Below, one piece after another: positions 26,398 to 36,280 of a stretch of DNA of 64,000 nucleotides. The stretch's first letter is position 1. The number at the start of each line of letters is the position of its first letter. This DNA is from Pseudomonas sp. 7P_10.2_Bac1. GTDB taxonomy: Bacteria; Pseudomonadota; Gammaproteobacteria; Pseudomonadales; Pseudomonadaceae. Below the pieces are notes generated by a model. The model was not told the DNA's origin and did no database searches. It saw nothing but the letters and a program-made list of their open reading frames with translations. The stretch spans positions 175,512-239,511 of the forward strand of contig NZ_JANLNV010000094.1 of assembly GCF_025465935.1 (NCBI RefSeq), read 5' to 3'. Position numbers and translations under genes: made by a program.

Positions 26398-27300
26398 CTA
26401 AAGCGCTGCGCTGCTATACAGGCGCGGGCGACGATCGCCATGCAGATCGTTCAGGTTGCTGATGCGCTTGTTGTTAGCTTGCGCAAGGTTCAGCGTGGCC
26501 AGCAACATCTGCTCGCCTGCCAACTCCGTCGGGCCACTCAGCGGATAACCATCGGCATCGACGATCACTGACCCTTGCACCCAGCCCACCCCGCGCTCAT
26601 GGCCATGGCGATCACACGCTGCGACAAACATACGATTGACCGAGGCATTGGCCTGAACCCGTATCACTTCGGCGGGGCGCTCTTTGTCCGGTCGTGGGCC
26701 ATCGGGCCAATTGACCGGCGCGCAGAGTAACTGTGCCCCGGCCAATGCGGGCAGCCGTACCCACTCAGGGAACTCCAGGTCGTAACAGATCATCATGCCG
26801 ATCCGCCCGAACGCGGTTTCCACCACGGGAGGCGGCGAGTGTCCTGCACTGAAAATTGTGTTTTCTTCGTCCCACAGATGCGCCTTGCGATACACCGCGC
26901 GAACCCCATGCACATCCAGCATCGCGGCACTGTTGGCCAGCCCGCCATTGTCCAGACGCTCGCAGAAACCAGCCACGATAACCAGGTTCAGCTCCAGGGC
27001 CAGGGCTTTCCATAAAGTGATGGCCGGCCCCTCGATTGACTCGGCCAACGCCAGCGCTTCATCACGGTCGGCGAATACGTAGCCGCTTTGCACCAACTCG
27101 GGCAGCACCACCACCTGAGCCCCACGGGAGGCAGCGGTGCGGATTGCCCGCTCGGTGAGCGTGCGGTTGTAGGCAAGGTCGCCGATCTTGGGTGCTACTT
27201 GGCAGCACGCAACGACGACATGGGTCGCTCTGTTCAATTCACTGAATTCCTTTTGTCTGGCCTTTGCTCGGGCAGGCGTTGGCGCACCTTCACGGCTCAT
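26398..27300 (-). CDS. Nitrilase-superfamily amidohydrolase
   Basis: This 300-aa carbon-nitrogen hydrolase shows the full catalytic triad: E68 in VVLPELVQSGY, K139 in VYRKAHLW and C172 in MMICYDLEFPE. It would hydrolyse an amide, N-carbamoyl or ureido bond. The start ATG overlaps the stop of the upstream NCS1 permease by 4 bases, so the two are co-translated and probably act on the same imported compound. N-carbamoyl-beta-alanine, N-carbamoylputrescine or a similar ureido acid would fit, but the substrate cannot be read from sequence. Confidence 0.87.
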   Translation of the reverse strand: MSREGAPTPARAKARQKEFSELNRATHVVVACCQVAPKIGDLAYNRTLTERAIRTAASRGAQVVVLPELVQSGYVFADRDEALALAESIEGPAITLWKALALELNLVIVAGFCERLDNGGLANSAAMLDVHGVRAVYRKAHLWDEENTIFSAGHSPPPVVETAFGRIGMMICYDLEFPEWVRLPALAGAQLLCAPVNWPDGPRPDKERPAEVIRVQANASVNRMFVAACDRHGHERGVGWVQGSVIVDADGYPLSGPTELAGEQMLLATLNLAQANNKRISNLNDLHGDRRPRLYSSAAL

Positions 27301-28793
27301 GTGTCTGTTGGCGCACGAGACATTGCAACGAAGTCGCTTTCGGTCATCGACGCAATCACCCGGCGTTCGTACTCAAGATCAAGCGAACGGCTGAGCAGGT
27401 AATACACCAGGCCAGAAACCACCAGGCCCACGAGCCAGGCAATGTCCACGCCGCTCAACAGGCTCGCCAGCGGGCCTACAAAAATCTCTTGATTACTGGT
27501 GGCGTCAACGATGTAGAAAAACGGCACCATGGCGGCGAACCCCAGCAGGTAAGAAACGATCCCGCGAAATTGCCAGGCGCCGTAGATACCTTTAGGCGTA
27601 AAGAAATGCGCAATGGCATAGCGGCCTTTTCGCACAAAGAAGTAATCCACCAGATTGACCGCCGTCCAGGGCACCAGAAAATACAGCAGCACCACCAGGA
27701 AAGTGTTCAGCAGCGCGACACCGTCGCCTTTAATCGACAGCACACACGTCAGCACGATCAGGCTGATGGCGAAAATCGACACCACGCGGGCGTTGGGCGT
27801 CGGCGTGATTTTTTTGATCGAGTCGATACCGGTCAGCAGCGTCAACATGGCGCTGTAGGTATTGAGCGCGATGATCGGGAGAAAGCCCAAAACCGACACC
27901 AGCACCAGCACATGCCCCAGGCCCGGGATCATCGAAGAGCCGACCTGATTCAGCGCCACCAGCGCATCGTGTGCCTGCAACTGCTGCGACAACCAGGCCC
28001 CCAGGCCGATCATCCACCCGCCCGACAACGACGCGCCCAGGAACACCGCCGCGATCAGTTTGGTCCGGCTGGTATTTTTTGGCAGGTAGCGAGAATAGTC
28101 AGACACATACGGCGCGTAAGAAATGTTGTAGCTGGCACCAATGGCAAACAGCGTGGCAAACGCGACCCAGTTAAAGCCGAGGTCGGGTGCAGTCGCCGCG
28201 ACATCACTGTGGCCTACGCCCATCATCAACGCGATGGTCACCAGCGTATACAGCGGCAGCGTGGCCAATAACGCCCACTTGAACGCCTTGTGCATCAGGT
28301 CATGGCCAAAGATCGACAGCAGGGCGCCGATCAGCACGACCCCGCAGGCTACTACGGTCGGGTTGAGCCCGAACACGTGCTTGAGGCCGTTGATAATCAG
28401 CGAAATATTGACCACGTTGAAACCGACGAACACGAACATCGTCGCCACCAACGCCAAAATTACCCCACGGTAGCCAAACTGCGCCCGCGACTGAATCATT
28501 TGCGGCAGGCCCATCTCAGGCCCTTGGGAACCATGGAAGGCCATGAAAATGGTGCCGAGCATAATGCCCAGCGCACCCGCCACCATCGTCCATAACGCTG
28601 ACAGCCCAAGGCTTGGGCCGACAAAACCGATAGAAATAGTGAAGAAATGAAAGTTGCCCAAAAACCAGAACGGGCCCTGGCTGCTGAGTTTGGCGTGGCG
28701 TTCGTTCTCTGGAATGTAATCGATTGAATGGCCTTCGATGGCCAGCCCATCACTCGCCACCACAGCGCGCGCAGGCCTACTGGACTTTGACAT
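27297..28793 (-). CDS. NCS1-family cytosine/purine-type permease
   Basis: This 498-aa inner-membrane symporter resembles the CodB/purine-cytosine permease branch: GPFWFLGNFHFFTISIGFVG, SRAQFGYRGVILALVATM and SDYSRYLPKNTSR are typical. ATG at 28793 (MSKSSRPARAVV) has an AGGAG ribosome site at a good distance; upstream in-frame codons up to 28976 are rejected. It forms an operon with the nitrilase gene. A divergent LysR gene starts 298 bases away. Confidence 0.88.
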   Translation of the reverse strand: MSKSSRPARAVVASDGLAIEGHSIDYIPENERHAKLSSQGPFWFLGNFHFFTISIGFVGPSLGLSALWTMVAGALGIMLGTIFMAFHGSQGPEMGLPQMIQSRAQFGYRGVILALVATMFVFVGFNVVNISLIINGLKHVFGLNPTVVACGVVLIGALLSIFGHDLMHKAFKWALLATLPLYTLVTIALMMGVGHSDVAATAPDLGFNWVAFATLFAIGASYNISYAPYVSDYSRYLPKNTSRTKLIAAVFLGASLSGGWMIGLGAWLSQQLQAHDALVALNQVGSSMIPGLGHVLVLVSVLGFLPIIALNTYSAMLTLLTGIDSIKKITPTPNARVVSIFAISLIVLTCVLSIKGDGVALLNTFLVVLLYFLVPWTAVNLVDYFFVRKGRYAIAHFFTPKGIYGAWQFRGIVSYLLGFAAMVPFFYIVDATSNQEIFVGPLASLLSGVDIAWLVGLVVSGLVYYLLSRSLDLEYERRVIASMTESDFVAMSRAPTDT

Positions 28794-29046
28794 ACGATTC
28801 TCCTTTGACATGGAATCGAGGGTGATCATTGTTTTTATGGGGGAAGCAGTCAGTACGTGTGGACGGCTTCTTTGCTCGATATCCCAATCAGTTGGAGCTC
28901 CAAAAGCCGGCGATAAGGTCGTCGAAAACGTTGTGGTCACTGCACCAAAACACGACCTATCATTGCTCGCCATCAAGGCATCTCAGTACCGGCCCTTTGC
29001 AATGTAGGGGGCCATCCCGGGCTGTTAAATAGCGAAGATCAACTGT

Positions 29047-29070
29047 TTACATAGATAGTTGTCTATGTAA
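29047..29070. promoter_or_regulatory. LysR-type dyad in the divergent promoter
   Basis: TTACATAGA and TCTATGTAA form 9-base perfect arms around a 6-base spacer, 20 bases ahead of the LysR start codon and in the gap shared with the NCS1-nitrilase operon. This is the expected place for an autoregulatory and activating LysR site. Confidence 0.55.
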
Positions 29071-29090
29071 CCCATTAGGCGGGAGCCCCT

Positions 29091-30005
29091 ATGCTAGGCA
29101 CTGTATCGGAACTGGATCTGCGCCTGATCCGCGTGTTTCTCGCCGTGGTCGAGGCGGGCGGCATCTCTGCGGCACAAACGGCGCTCAACACCACGCAACC
29201 CACCATCAGTGCGCAATTGGCTACCCTGGAAGCCCGGTTGGGGTTTCGCCTTTGTGAGCGGGGGCGGGCGGGGTTTTCGATCACGGCCAAAGGCCAACAG
29301 TTTCTCGACGCTGCGCGCCGACTAATGGCTGCCGCAGAAGGGTTTCGCATTGAAGTCCAGCACATCAATCGCAAAATCACCGGCAACGTCAACATCGGCC
29401 TATTGGGCCAAATCGACCCGGTGGCCAACAAAAAAATCGCCCTGGCCATCGCCCGATTGCGCTCCGAACATGAAGGGCTGCACTTTCACTTCACCGAACT
29501 CTCTTCATCGTTTTTGGAAGAGAAACTCATCAACGGCCACCTCGACCTGGCCATCGGCTATTTCTGGCGGCGACTGCCCAACATCGACTACTTCTCGTTG
29601 TTTCAAGAAACCCAGATCGCCTATTGCGGCCCCACCCACGCACTGTTTGACCAGGTTGGCGCACTCAGCAGCGACGACGTGCGTGAATACGACTGGGTCT
29701 GGCCCAGCCACCCGCTACCGGAAATGCCAGCGCCCACCTCCATCGACCGCCTGACCGCACTCACCGACAGCATGGACGGCGCCGCATTACTGATCTTGTC
29801 GGGCCAACATCTAGGATTTCTCCCACAGCACTACGCAGCCAAACATGAAGTACTGGGGCAATTGCACCCCCTAAACCCCGAACAATTGCGCTACGAAGTG
29901 GGTTTCCACGTCGCCGTCCGCCACTCCACGCGCCAACACGATGTCGTGAACGCATTTTTGGCCGAACTGCTGAGCATATTCGAAGACAAACTCCCCACCG
30001 CCTGA
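29091..30005 (+). CDS. LysR-family regulator, divergent from the NCS1-nitrilase operon
   Basis: This 304-aa protein has an N-terminal winged helix-turn-helix (LDLRLIRVFLAVVEAGGISA to about residue 65) and a LysR substrate-binding domain. It is a close relative of the LysR at 48756: both carry CERG(R/K)(A/G)GF and the same overall plan. The ribosome site is GGGAG. Its position predicts control of the adjacent permease-amidase operon through the dyad at 29047. Ligand unknown. Confidence 0.88.
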   Translation: MLGTVSELDLRLIRVFLAVVEAGGISAAQTALNTTQPTISAQLATLEARLGFRLCERGRAGFSITAKGQQFLDAARRLMAAAEGFRIEVQHINRKITGNVNIGLLGQIDPVANKKIALAIARLRSEHEGLHFHFTELSSSFLEEKLINGHLDLAIGYFWRRLPNIDYFSLFQETQIAYCGPTHALFDQVGALSSDDVREYDWVWPSHPLPEMPAPTSIDRLTALTDSMDGAALLILSGQHLGFLPQHYAAKHEVLGQLHPLNPEQLRYEVGFHVAVRHSTRQHDVVNAFLAELLSIFEDKLPTA

Positions 30006-30155
30006 CCTGCCCAGCGCTGGCGCGATAAAGCCCCCCACCTGTAGCGCCCGCCCTGACACGCAAAAAGCCCACGGACGACATGACAAACAAAGGCATGCCC
30101 GTTAACATGCACGCCGTCCTCTGCGCCACGCCATCAGCGTGTGGTGCAAACGTTT

Positions 30156-30232
30156 GTCTCAGTAGCTCAATTGGATAGAGCATCCCCCTCCTAAGGGGAA
30201 GGTTGGCAGTTCGAACCTGCCCTGGGACACCA
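30156..30232 (+). tRNA. tRNA-Arg (anticodon CCU)
   Basis: This 77-base gene has acceptor GUCUCAG/CUGGGAC, anticodon loop CTCCTAA (CCU, reads AGG), T-arm GCAGTTCGAACCTGC and an encoded CCA. Its 3' end marks the junction between core DNA and the AT-rich island, a classic integration position. I did not find a second copy of its 3' end on the far side of the island. Confidence 0.95.
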
Positions 30233-30822
30233 TACTTTTCAAGGCTTTACGACCACCAATCCTGTGATCGCTTATCTCGTACCAGCAGCGTACCAGCGTG
30301 AGAGTTTTGTGACGCTGAGCATGAAAGTAGTTTTGATATATGGTTCAGGCATCCTCCTCGCTCAGATCGTCTATCCCCTTGCCCCTGTCCTACGGCTAGA
30401 ACTGCGCTCGCAGCTAGCGCCTAAGCACGCTCCGCTCCCTCCCTGCTGGGGTGCGGCCAGCTCGTTTGCTACACCATAAACTCGCGTCACACCGCCGATC
30501 AATAGACTGGTAACAACAGGGTGTTCACCTGAAGATCCCTGAAATGCAGGAGCTCTAGGCGTTGGTTTGTACCTGTTTCACGGGTTACACGCTCCTAGCA
30601 CTACTGCATCTATTAGCCATGGAATAGGCCTACACGATCAATCGTTTCATACTGAGTGAAACGTACCAAACCGGCAGTGAGTGGCTATCCGCCTTTTGGT
30701 GGTATGAGCGAAATGCGCCCACAGCGAAGCCCTTGATTGTGGACTAACACGTTCTACTGGGGGGAGTGTGAGTCTTTCATTTGATGCTGATTAATCCGCT
30801 GGGGACCCTGAGGATTTAAAAC

Positions 30823-31151
30823 AGGTACGGGGCAGGAAACCCGCGGGATTACGTTAGTGAAAGGGGTCACAGCTTAGTGAACTGGTGAACTGGTGAACTG
30901 GGTTAACTGCAGTTCACCTGTGCATATGCACTATAGATTTGGAACTGCTAGACCCTCAGGGGGGCGTGTGTGTCGGTAAGGTGAAAGTGTGTCGACTGAA
31001 GGGTGATGGGAATCGGGCCTTTAGTGGTTACGGGCTGTATTGCTGGTAATCAACACGCTGCTGAGTCAACTGGGTCAACCAGTCAAGTGTGGTCAACTAA
31101 CTCTGGAATCCAGCCACTAACGATTTCGTGCGGGTTTCCTGCCCCGTACCT
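30823..31151. repeat. 22-bp perfect inverted repeat enclosing GGTGAACT units
   Basis: The arm at 30823-30844 starts AGGTACGGGGCAGG; its exact reverse complement lies at 31130-31151. Homology continues inwards for about 15 more bases (CGTTAGTG on both sides). The enclosed 285 bases hold two to three GGTGAACT units, one inverted AGTTCACC and several GGTCAACT strings. Confidence 0.85.
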
Positions 31152-31249
31152 AGCAATAAGTCCCAGGGGCCCAGTCACGTTTGACGCACCAGCTTCTATC
31201 GCTGGAGGGACCATCGACTAGGGGGCTAAGGGGGGCTCTCTGAAAGGCA

Positions 31250-31370
31250 GTGTTGCGTGTGTTACAGGTGTTTCAATTTTATAACTATCTGATTTTAAGT
31301 GATTTTTATTGGTTTCCTCAGCCTTGATCGTACTCAGGATGAAGTGTTACGGGGGAGGGGGGTGTTACAT
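31250..31370 (+). repeat. Iteron-like array, left copy
   Basis: Three phased 9-base units GTGTTGCGT, GTGTTACAG and GTGTTTCAA start at 31250, 31259 and 31268. After an AT-rich gap, two more GTGTTAC motifs follow at 31344 and 31362, 18 bases apart. The same layout recurs at 38308-38440. Confidence 0.65.
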
Positions 31371-31631
31371 GAAATTGGTTCTTGGATTGGTACTATCGAA
31401 TATCTTAAACCTGCTGTTGGCCAGAAGCGGCAATCGCAAAGCGAGCAGGCATAGATTCGTTGCGACAGGATCTGGCGGGCTGAAAATGACTCATAGTCGA
31501 TGTTGGAACTCCATACGAATAGGGTTTATCTTCTCCATATTTCGAGTGCTATATCCTGTCAGATCGCGCTGCATCTCTCATAGATCCTGGAAAATGCCGT
31601 AATCTCGCGGTTATGATCAGGGCAAAGCGTT

Positions 31632-34600
31632 TTGAATCTCCACCTACGGGTCGCTAGAACGCATTATGCATTTCAATGGAATGAGTCCGCCAAAATGAGT
31701 CCGGCTTACTATTTACCTCGCAAGCTCACAGATGGTAATAGAACATATACGGAGGAGGAGCTGCTCCTCGCTTCAGACTACGTGATCGTTCTGTCTGAGC
31801 CCGGTGGAGGTAAGTCATCATTGCTGGAAAGCCTTGCGCAGCGACTAGAAGTGGCATGTGTCACTGCTAACGTTTTCAGCCACTTGGGGGGCGATACAAA
31901 TAATTCCTCTCTAGTCATAGATGCTTTTGATGAGCTAGCTAAGATCGATCAGACCGGTATCCATAGGCTACTTGCCAACGCGACAAAGTCTCATGCGAAG
32001 CATGTAGTCATTTCGAGCCGATCAAGCGAGTGGGGCACCTCGTCGACTCAGGCGTTTACGGACTTTTTTAGACAGTGTCCTCTCGTAGTTCGGTTATGTG
32101 AATTCGATAAAAATGAACAAAAGTCTATATTTGATCAGCATGTGCCGGGTGAACATTTTAAAAATTTTCGGAATGAAGTATCAAGGTTTGATCTAGAGTC
32201 ACTTCTTCCGAATCCTCAATTTCTAAAACTTTTCGCAGATGCATACGTAGAAAGTGGCAGGCACTTTGAAAATAAAAGATCTATCTTCTCCCTTGCAGTA
32301 GAGCGCTTATCAAGGGAGGTGAATCCTAAGATCGCAAGTAAGCCTAATTCACTCTCTGTTGTTGAAAGAGTGGATTTTGGATCTGAAATATTTGCCAAAT
32401 TGCTCCTGTGTGGATCTGATGGCGTAACTAAGAATGAAGCAAGTGAGAGCCGTATTTACCCATTTATGGGTTCGCTTTCCAGTAAGTATGAATACTGTGG
32501 AGATATTTTAGCAACGAGACTATTCAAGCCTGGAGACTTGTCGGATCAACATCGCCCAGTTCACAAAGTGGTTGTTGAGTACTGCGCTGCAAGCTATTTG
32601 ACGAATCGCATTCGGGATTCAAGAGACTTTCTCACATTAACAAAATGTCTGCCTGTTATTGCACCTAACTCTATCGTTCGAGATGAACTGCGCGGCCTTA
32701 TTGGGTGGATGGCTGCGCTGGGCACTAGAGATGTCCAGGCAGCAGTAATCCAGTTGGATCCATATGCCGTGCTGGCAAACGGTGATCCGTCACAGCTGGA
32801 ACCATCTTCAAAAAGATTGTTGATTCGCAAGCTAAAAGAAATTGAAATAATAGATCCTTATTTTCGAAGAGGTGACTTTGGTAGGCGTTTCAGCGTTGCT
32901 GGATTTTTCACAAGAGATGTTGTTGACGAAGTTAGATCTATTTTAGTATCAGGAGGTGAAGGGCATCTTCGTGATCTTATTTTAGAGTTGTTAGTTGGTT
33001 CAAAAGAAACCAAAGAGTTTGAAGGTGAGTTGGTGAGTATACTGTTGGCTTCCAGGGAGTCTGAGAGCGCACGGTTTCTGGCAAGTAAGTGTTTAATTGC
33101 GATTGCTGGTCGTAATCACAAACCCGATTTGATGGTTTTGATTGATGAGGCTACTCATACTTCCTTGCGAGTAGCTGCAGAGTTCATGAAGTATGCATAT
33201 TCCAAGGCGAGTGAGCGGGCATTAATTTTTGATTTTCTTCGCGCTTGTGCGAGTCTTTATCCGGAAGAATATAATCGTTATGATCGTATTATAGAGTCTC
33301 GTTTTTTTGTGAAGCAACTAATTGTATGTTTAGAGTGCGAAGTAGTTGGGTGGCTTCTCGATGAGCTCTGTTTAGATCTTGTCTGCACTTGTGCGAAAGA
33401 AGTCTACGAGTGCAAGTGTAAGATTGGTACAAGTAAAATCATGGGCTATTTGTTGGATCGTTATTTTGATGTCGTCGCCCCGCCGCATGATCCGGTAAGG
33501 GTTTGGAGGTGGGTTGAAAACTTAAACTATCACAATCAAATAGTTGCAAGTCAAAGCAAAGCAGTTGAAATTCTACAGCAAGATATAAATTTGCGACAAG
33601 GGATTATTGCCGTCGCATTCGGAAATTTGACGGATAGAGAGGAAATATTCAAAACAAAAATACATAAGTTTGAGTTTCACTCTCATTCAGGTTTGATGCT
33701 GTTTCGTGAGGATAAAAAGTTTTTAGCGGATCTTGCTTTTGAGTTAGGGAATCCGATTTTATGGTCGACTTGCATTCCGTCACACCAGAAGCATCAGTCT
33801 AGTAATGCCCGAGGGCCTGATGACTTACGGTGCTACTTACGTGGCCAAGCGCTTGCGAAACCAGAGTTCATGCACCAGTGGGTCAAAGTTAATAGGTCAG
33901 CCTCGGAGCTCGATAAGTTAAATGGTTTGCCAGCTAATCTTAGAAGAAAGATAAATAGGAGTAAATATAAGCGAAAAATTATTCGAGAAAAAAATGCGCA
34001 ATACGTTAGAGAAAACAGACAGCTGATTGAATCTGGTTCGCACTGGAGAAGCTTGGAGAGGTTAGCCGTTCTTACGTTAATGGAAACGAATGGAGTCGAA
34101 GAAGAATTTGGCGATAAAACAATTGCGCTGAATGCATTGAGAAATTGTATCGATTTTATAGCGCCGCACATACCAGAGCTGCAAACGCTTGCAGAACTGT
34201 CCTGCGCCTCTAAAGGATCAGGCGCTGTACGGATATTGTTTGCAGCCTGCCTGGAAATTATGCGGGAGCAACAAAGTCTGGAGTGTATAGATCTACGACT
34301 ATTAAAGTCAGTTAGAGCTAGTATTAATGTTCACTATAGATCTGTGAGCGATGATGAGAACAAAGCTATTAAGCGTGAGATAGATAGACTTATTTTTGCT
34401 GAAGATGGCGGTGCGGAAGATTTTATTAGAGCTTATGTTGAGACTCAGCTTGCCATTCCTGGGTGTAATAATCCAGATGTTTGGCTTCTGCGCGGAGATG
34501 AAGCTTTTTCCCAGTTGCGCTCAAAGCTGTCTATTGAGTGGTTGACTCGTTTTGAAGAATTAAAGCTCGATACTGATTGTGCTTTGTTTGACATCGCTGT

Positions 34601-35729
34601 TCAGTACGCTGATCGTGATTCATTGAAAGCTATTATTATGAAACGATGCTCTGAATTAATAGCGCTAAGTTCTGATGTGGCGAATTGTGAGGATTTAAAA
34701 CAGAAACGTTTATTCTGGTTTCTTGCTGATTTTTATTTCAATGATGATATCTCGAAGCCTCAGTGGGACTGGTTGCAGGTTGATGCTGAAAATATTTTTG
34801 CTTTTTATGAGCGCTCAGGAAAACTTCGGAATAGTAATTCGTCGTGGCCAAGCTTAACTGCTGTAAAAGTTAAGGCTGTTCTTGATGCGTTTATCAGTAG
34901 CTGGCCTGAGGTGGAGTTGAATAATCAATGGGGGAACGATAGCCCGAAGGAAGAGAATGCATATCGTTTTATACAGGAGTTAGTGTGGAGTTTGAGTTCG
35001 TTGGAGGCAGATGAAGCCATTCCTGTTATTCAGGATCTTCTTGCAGATTGTAGATATGAAGGGGTCCGCAGGGATTTAAGTAGTATTCATAGTGCGCAAT
35101 TTAGAAGGCAATCACTCAGAGATTATGAAGCACCATTCCCTAGGGATATTGTAAGTCTGCTAGACACCGACTCCATTGTTACTGTGGAAGGGTTGCGGCA
35201 ATTTATCATTGATGAGCTTCATGTTCTACAGGGTGCAATTAATGGTGGTGAGTTTAATTCGGGAGATCGATTTTATGATAAGGAAAAACGGTTAGGTGAA
35301 ATAAAGTGCTCCGAGGTGATTGCTGAACGTCTTAGCATTCGACTTGAATCTCTGGGTGTGATAATTACGCAGGAACATCAATTGAAAGAAAGTAAGCGGA
35401 GTGATTTTACGGCAGCAAAAATTATTGATGGTAAAAGAAAGCTTCTAGTTACTGAGGTCAAAGGTCAATGGCATGCAGAGCTATACACTGCTGCGCAAGA
35501 TCAACTTCATGATCGATACTCAATTCATCCAGATGCGGAGCAGCAGGGGATTTACATTGTTCTTTGGTTTGGTGGTGACGAGCTAATAGCAGGTCGAAAG
35601 AATTCAGGTGTTGCAACCGCAGAAGAATTAAAGTTAAGTATCCAAGCGAGTTTGCCACGGCAGTTGAGCGGCCTTCTTGATATTTTTGTTCTGGATGTCA
35701 GTAAATCTAGACGATGGCCAAGTGTGTAA
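31632..35729 (+). CDS. STAND/NACHT-like NTPase with C-terminal PD-(D/E)XK-like nuclease
   Basis: This 1365-aa protein has an N-terminal P-loop module: Walker A SEPGGGKSS (about 55-63), Walker B SLVIDAFDEL (93-102) and a sensor-like VVISSRSSEW (125-134). This is the arrangement of NACHT/STAND signalling NTPases. A long helical, repeat-like middle follows. The last 120 residues carry D1258 (RSDFTAAK) and E1275-V-K1277 (LLVTEVKGQW), the D...ExK core of a PD-(D/E)XK nuclease. I infer an antiphage NTPase whose oligomerisation triggers DNA cleavage. The start is TTG at 31632 (AGGG at 9 bases) or ATG at 31695. Base composition is AT-rich and unlike the flanks. Confidence 0.75.
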   Translation: MNLHLRVARTHYAFQWNESAKMSPAYYLPRKLTDGNRTYTEEELLLASDYVIVLSEPGGGKSSLLESLAQRLEVACVTANVFSHLGGDTNNSSLVIDAFDELAKIDQTGIHRLLANATKSHAKHVVISSRSSEWGTSSTQAFTDFFRQCPLVVRLCEFDKNEQKSIFDQHVPGEHFKNFRNEVSRFDLESLLPNPQFLKLFADAYVESGRHFENKRSIFSLAVERLSREVNPKIASKPNSLSVVERVDFGSEIFAKLLLCGSDGVTKNEASESRIYPFMGSLSSKYEYCGDILATRLFKPGDLSDQHRPVHKVVVEYCAASYLTNRIRDSRDFLTLTKCLPVIAPNSIVRDELRGLIGWMAALGTRDVQAAVIQLDPYAVLANGDPSQLEPSSKRLLIRKLKEIEIIDPYFRRGDFGRRFSVAGFFTRDVVDEVRSILVSGGEGHLRDLILELLVGSKETKEFEGELVSILLASRESESARFLASKCLIAIAGRNHKPDLMVLIDEATHTSLRVAAEFMKYAYSKASERALIFDFLRACASLYPEEYNRYDRIIESRFFVKQLIVCLECEVVGWLLDELCLDLVCTCAKEVYECKCKIGTSKIMGYLLDRYFDVVAPPHDPVRVWRWVENLNYHNQIVASQSKAVEILQQDINLRQGIIAVAFGNLTDREEIFKTKIHKFEFHSHSGLMLFREDKKFLADLAFELGNPILWSTCIPSHQKHQSSNARGPDDLRCYLRGQALAKPEFMHQWVKVNRSASELDKLNGLPANLRRKINRSKYKRKIIREKNAQYVRENRQLIESGSHWRSLERLAVLTLMETNGVEEEFGDKTIALNALRNCIDFIAPHIPELQTLAELSCASKGSGAVRILFAACLEIMREQQSLECIDLRLLKSVRASINVHYRSVSDDENKAIKREIDRLIFAEDGGAEDFIRAYVETQLAIPGCNNPDVWLLRGDEAFSQLRSKLSIEWLTRFEELKLDTDCALFDIAVQYADRDSLKAIIMKRCSELIALSSDVANCEDLKQKRLFWFLADFYFNDDISKPQWDWLQVDAENIFAFYERSGKLRNSNSSWPSLTAVKVKAVLDAFISSWPEVELNNQWGNDSPKEENAYRFIQELVWSLSSLEADEAIPVIQDLLADCRYEGVRRDLSSIHSAQFRRQSLRDYEAPFPRDIVSLLDTDSIVTVEGLRQFIIDELHVLQGAINGGEFNSGDRFYDKEKRLGEIKCSEVIAERLSIRLESLGVIITQEHQLKESKRSDFTAAKIIDGKRKLLVTEVKGQWHAELYTAAQDQLHDRYSIHPDAEQQGIYIVLWFGGDELIAGRKNSGVATAEELKLSIQASLPRQLSGLLDIFVLDVSKSRRWPSV

Positions 35730-36280
35730 TCTATCCAATTCTTTGTGTGGGGGTATGTTTGATTTATTGGATTGTAAGATTTTTCAGTGAATATCTTATG
35801 TCGAATTCGGATAGTAAGTCTTTCATCGCTCAAAGCGATGAACCGTTTTAATGGCCAGGAAATACCGATAAACAATGAGTACTTTGTTGGTAACCCTCAC
35901 ACCTCAGTTATGAGAAGGGGTGTGGTGACGTGGGTCATCATGAGTTTGCCTTCAATGTAAAGGTTTAGCTGAATATCCCATTTCTGAATCATCAAACAGC
36001 TTCATAGTTTCTCCGGTTGGTTGCAGATATGGCAGGTTGCCTCTGGCCAAAATAGTCGTCTACTCGGATTAGACATTTCCTCACTCAGGCTGCAAATTTC
36101 CATACGGTTTAGTCATGAAACATCGGCCCGATACGCATCAGATCACCACACCTAGGTCTCTATATCATTAGCTTACTTGCCTCTCAGCACCTCACCGCGC
36201 TCTCGCTAACCTATCTGCGCTGGGCATTTGCCGTTAAAGTGCCTCAAGCCCAGTAGTTTTTTTGCAAGGATGCTCTTAGG
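35730..36280. other. Island intergenic region
   Basis: No gene is seen. An imperfect hairpin (CCTCACACC ... GGTGTGGTG) at about 35897-35927 could end transcription of the NTPase gene. The rest reads as decayed, AT-rich DNA. Confidence 0.3.

Larger units (their letters stand above)
30233..31631. mobile_element. Left end of accessory island: origin-like relic without genes
   Basis: About 1.4 kb with no convincing coding frame. It holds a TGTTCACC at 30522, tandem GGTGAACT units at about 30884-30900 facing AGTTCACC at 30911, a 22-bp perfect inverted repeat (30823-30844 with 31130-31151), and phased 9-bp GTGTTACAG-like units at 31250-31276. The pattern suggests the replication region of a satellite-phage-like integrative element that has lost its integrase and primase. 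This is inference from repeat structure only. Confidence 0.45.

Noticed and set aside
30264..30479. 71-codon frame after tRNA-Arg(CCU), and the repeated GTACCAGC phrase as an integrase remnant
   Set aside because: The GTACCAGCAGCGTACCAGC phrase hints at a lost integrase end, but no integrase motif (R...HxxR...Y) can be read in any frame.
31309..31602. 97-codon frame before the large NTPase
   Set aside because: No ribosome site, odd composition and no homology pattern; it lies in repeat-rich origin-like DNA.
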